Shown here: piece after piece, positions 62,072 through 64,000 of the stretch | How the letters are laid out: every line of letters starts with the position of its first letter | Position numbering within the stretch: the stretch's first letter is position 1 | Source of the DNA: Bordetella petrii | GTDB lineage: Bacteria; Pseudomonadota; Gammaproteobacteria; Burkholderiales; Burkholderiaceae_B | Assembly: GCF_017356245.1 (NCBI RefSeq) | Contig: NZ_JAFMZZ010000004.1 | Coordinates: 563,162 to 627,161 of the forward strand | Reading direction: 5' to 3' | DNA: 64,000 nucleotides | Notes under the pieces: model-generated | The model's database searches: none | What the model saw: the letters and a program-made list of their open reading frames with translations, nothing else | Told to the model about the DNA's origin: nothing | Made by a program: the position numbers and the translations under genes

Positions 62072-63730
62072 CTACACCCGATTCCAGTCAAATGAAGCCT
62101 GCTCGCCCTTGCCGTACAGCTTCAGCGCGCCCTTTTCACCCGCGGCGTTGGGGCGGTTGAATATCCAGTTCTGCCAGGCGGTCAGGCGGCCGAAGATGCG
62201 GGTTTCCATGGTTTCGCGGCCGCCGAAGCGCAGGTTGGCCTCGAGCCCGGTCAGCGCGTCGGGCGACAGCGCGCGGCGCTCTTCCAGCGCCAGGCGTACT
62301 TCGTCGTCCCAGTCGATACTGTCGGGCGCGAACGTGACCAGGCCCAGTTCCAGCGCGCGCGTGGCGGGCAGCAGCTGCCCCGCGGCGGCGCGCACGGCTT
62401 CGAGCGGCAGCGTTTCTTCATAAAAGCGGCGCTGCAGGCGGCTTTGCCCGTTCACCAGCGGATAGGCGCCGAAGTTGCGTTCGTCCACCACGATCTGTGC
62501 CGGCGCGTCGGCGTCTTCGTCATCCAGCATGTAGATGCGGTCGGCGGCCAGGGCCAGCTCGAACAGCGTGCCGGCGAAGCACGAGCCCGGCTCGATCAGC
62601 GCGAAGATCGAGCGCGAGGTCACATCCAGGCGCGCCAGCGTGCGGCGCAGCATGCCGGCGGTCTCGCGCACGAACCAGTGGCCGGCGTGCTGCTGCAGGG
62701 CCGCGTCGGCGGCCAGCACGGCCGCGCTGTCGCCTTCGGTCTTGAAAACCCAGGTGCCCAGGTCGGGCTCGTTGGTGCGCAGGCCGAGGATGGCGTCGTC
62801 GAGCTCGCGCGCCATCTGCAGCGGCCACCAGGCCGCGCCGGCCGCCACGATGGCGTCGATGTCCTGCTCCACCGGCGCCTGCGGGCCGCGGATGGTCCAG
62901 GTGGCCAGGCGCGCGGCGCGGTCGAACGCCACGTCGACATAGCGGTACGACAGGCGGCTGCCGGTTTCGGAGCGCTCCAGCGGCGTCAGCGCGACCCCGT
63001 GCTCTTGCGCGGGGCGGTCGCTGGCAGCCGCCAGCTCGGCCGCGCGCGCCTGCACCGCGGCGTCGAACTGGGCCGGCTTGACCACCTGGTCGACCAGCCG
63101 CCAGTCTTTGGCGCGCTGGCCGCGCACGCCTTCGACCAAGGTGCAGAAGATGTCGGCGTGGTCGTGCCGCACCCGGCGTTTGTCGGTCACGCGGGTCAGG
63201 CCGCCCGTGCCCGGCAGCACGCCCAGCAGCGGCACTTCGGGCAGGGCCACCGCGGAAGAGCGGTCGTCCACCAGGAATATCTCGTCGCAGGCCAGCGCCA
63301 GTTCATACCCGCCCCCCGCGCAGGCGCCGTTCAGCGCGGCAATGAACTTCAGCCCGCTGTGGCGGCTGGAGTCTTCAATACCATTGCGGGTTTCGTTGGT
63401 GAACTTGCAGAAGTTCACCTTCCAGGCATGCGACGACAGCCCCAGCATGAAGATGTTGGCGCCCGAACAGAAGATGCGGTCTTTCATGCTGGTCACCACC
63501 ACCGTGCGCACCTCGGGGTGTTCGAAGCGGATGCGCTGCAGGGCGTCATGCAGCTCGATATCGACCCCCAGGTCGTAGGAATTCAGCTTGAGCTTGTAGC
63601 CGGGGCGCAGGCCGCCGTCTTCGGCCACATCCATGGCCAGCGTGGCGGTCGCGCCGTCGAATTTCAGCTTCCAGTGCCGGTAGCGGGCCGGCTCCGTCTG
63701 GAAGTCCACGCGGGAGGTGGGGCTGCTCAT
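62072..63730 (-). CDS. boxC: Benzoyl-CoA-dihydrodiol (epoxide) lyase BoxC
   Basis: A 552-residue enzyme of the crotonase superfamily with two enoyl-hydratase-like halves. It begins MSSPTSRVDFQTEPARYRHW and shows VVVTSMKDRIFCSGANIFML and ALNGACAGGGYELALACDEI, forming the CoA-binding oxyanion hole. It opens the ring of 2,3-epoxybenzoyl-CoA hydrolytically, releasing formate. The ATG at 63730 has AGGAGAG 7 bases upstream. It is the first gene of boxC-boxB-boxA and is preceded by a well-formed promoter with two operator-like sites. Confidence 0.96.
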   Translation of the reverse strand: MSSPTSRVDFQTEPARYRHWKLKFDGATATLAMDVAEDGGLRPGYKLKLNSYDLGVDIELHDALQRIRFEHPEVRTVVVTSMKDRIFCSGANIFMLGLSSHAWKVNFCKFTNETRNGIEDSSRHSGLKFIAALNGACAGGGYELALACDEIFLVDDRSSAVALPEVPLLGVLPGTGGLTRVTDKRRVRHDHADIFCTLVEGVRGQRAKDWRLVDQVVKPAQFDAAVQARAAELAAASDRPAQEHGVALTPLERSETGSRLSYRYVDVAFDRAARLATWTIRGPQAPVEQDIDAIVAAGAAWWPLQMARELDDAILGLRTNEPDLGTWVFKTEGDSAAVLAADAALQQHAGHWFVRETAGMLRRTLARLDVTSRSIFALIEPGSCFAGTLFELALAADRIYMLDDEDADAPAQIVVDERNFGAYPLVNGQSRLQRRFYEETLPLEAVRAAAGQLLPATRALELGLVTFAPDSIDWDDEVRLALEERRALSPDALTGLEANLRFGGRETMETRIFGRLTAWQNWIFNRPNAAGEKGALKLYGKGEQASFDWNRV

Positions 63731-63790
63731 AGATGCGCTCTCCTGAATCTTGCCGTGACATGAAAAATACTGCATTTGATGAATTAAAGT

Positions 63791-63844
63791 GCAGATTAGT
63801 GCACAAAAAAAAGCTCGTCAAGCAAAACATGCAGAAAAGTGCAG
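63791..63844 (-). promoter_or_regulatory. box operon promoter with two TGCA-N6-TGCA operators
   Basis: Minus strand: TTGACG (63817-63822), 17-base spacer, TAATCT (63794-63799). Operator-like TGCAGATTAGTGCA (63791-63804) covers the -10 and TGCAGAAAAGTGCA (63831-63844) lies upstream of the -35; their starts are exactly 40 bases apart. BoxR/BzdR-type regulators are described as using TGCA half-sites, so repression lifted by benzoyl-CoA is likely. Confidence 0.72.
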
Positions 63845-63882
63845 GCCGATACCGAGAAGGGTTGCACAGGCATGCCCAGGCA

Positions 63883-63999
63883 TCAGGCTCGATAGATGCC
63901 GTGCGGCGGCCCGAATTCACTGATCGAGTCCCGCGCCGTCCGGCCGGGCGGTGTCGGCGCGTTGGGCGGCGGGGCAGCCTGCGCAGCAGGCCGAGGGCG
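63883..63999 (-). CDS. Possible C-terminal end of an unidentified gene
   Basis: Thirty-eight codons open to the right edge: Ala/Pro-rich sequence, then DSISEFGPPHGIYRA and a stop (TGA at 63883-63885). This tail reads like a real protein terminus. A second minus-strand frame, open from the edge to a stop at 63917, has stronger GC at third positions but a less protein-like end (ARPDGAGLDQ). I cannot name either. If real, the gene ends about 40 bases before the box promoter region. Confidence 0.3.
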   Translation of the reverse strand, partial: RPRPAAQAAPPPNAPTPPGRTARDSISEFGPPHGIYRA

Positions 64000-64000
64000 C

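Overview
This 64 kb window is GC-rich (roughly two-thirds G+C), densely coding chromosomal DNA from a betaproteobacterium of the Alcaligenaceae, most likely Bordetella or a close relative such as Achromobacter. The pointers are a ferric-enterobactin locus of the bfeR/bfeA type, the betaproteobacterial order carAB / greA / DUF4149 / yhbY / rlmE / ftsH / folP / glmM, ffs beside dnaX-ybaB-recR, AddAB-type recombination helicase-nucleases, and an aerobic benzoyl-CoA (box) cluster. No phage, insertion sequence, integron, CRISPR array or defence system is visible. Every recognised full-length gene appears intact.

Layout. 1-5.6 kb: a catabolic unit (LivH-type permease, Liv-type binding protein, TcuA-like flavoprotein, aldehyde dehydrogenase) divergent from its LysR regulator. 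5.6-10 kb: iron uptake (AraC regulator, TonB-dependent receptor, periplasmic esterase) with a Fur-box-like palindrome in the divergent promoter. 10-18.8 kb: phosphate block (pstSCAB, ppk, ppx, olsB) with Pho-box-like direct repeats before pstS, ppk and olsB. 18.9-25.4 kb: housekeeping (glmM, folP, ftsH, rlmE, yhbY, DUF4149, greA). 25.7-28.6 kb: uracil/xanthine permease, a histidine phosphatase and a short-chain dehydrogenase, sitting between greA and carB. 28.8-34.3 kb: carB, carA, tal. 34.5-39.1 kb: a NitT/TauT-type ABC importer with a CoA-transferase and a cysteine-free carboxymuconolactone-decarboxylase-like protein. 39.1-48.8 kb: DNA maintenance (recR, ybaB, dnaX, 4.5S RNA, addA- and addB-like genes). 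48.8-55.7 kb: a 44-residue membrane peptide gene, MFS transporter, tRNA-Arg(CCU), a penicillin-binding-protein-type D,D-peptidase, a ribbon-helix-helix protein, PfpI, YbaK, xerD and a LysR regulator. 55.8-63.7 kb: a TPP-dependent enzyme, glutaryl-CoA-type acyl-CoA dehydrogenase, MaoC hydratase and boxA-boxB-boxC. The right edge may hold the last codons of another minus-strand gene.

How it works together. The phosphate genes form a plausible Pho regulon: uptake (Pst), polyphosphate storage and turnover (Ppk, Ppx) and phosphorus-free ornithine lipid synthesis (OlsB). The box genes activate and open the ring of benzoyl-CoA; their promoter carries two TGCA-N6-TGCA sites, one over the -10 box and one upstream of the -35 box, as expected for BoxR-type repression.

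The most distinctive non-coding feature is a family of about 95-bp double-hairpin repeats (five copies plus a solitary half copy), all at the 3' ends of genes. Other points of interest are a terminator-like hairpin in the greA leader, a long inverted duplication of the ffs promoter/5' end, and a triple-Pho-repeat array before olsB. I saw no clear undescribed multi-gene system; most of the window is conserved core genome.
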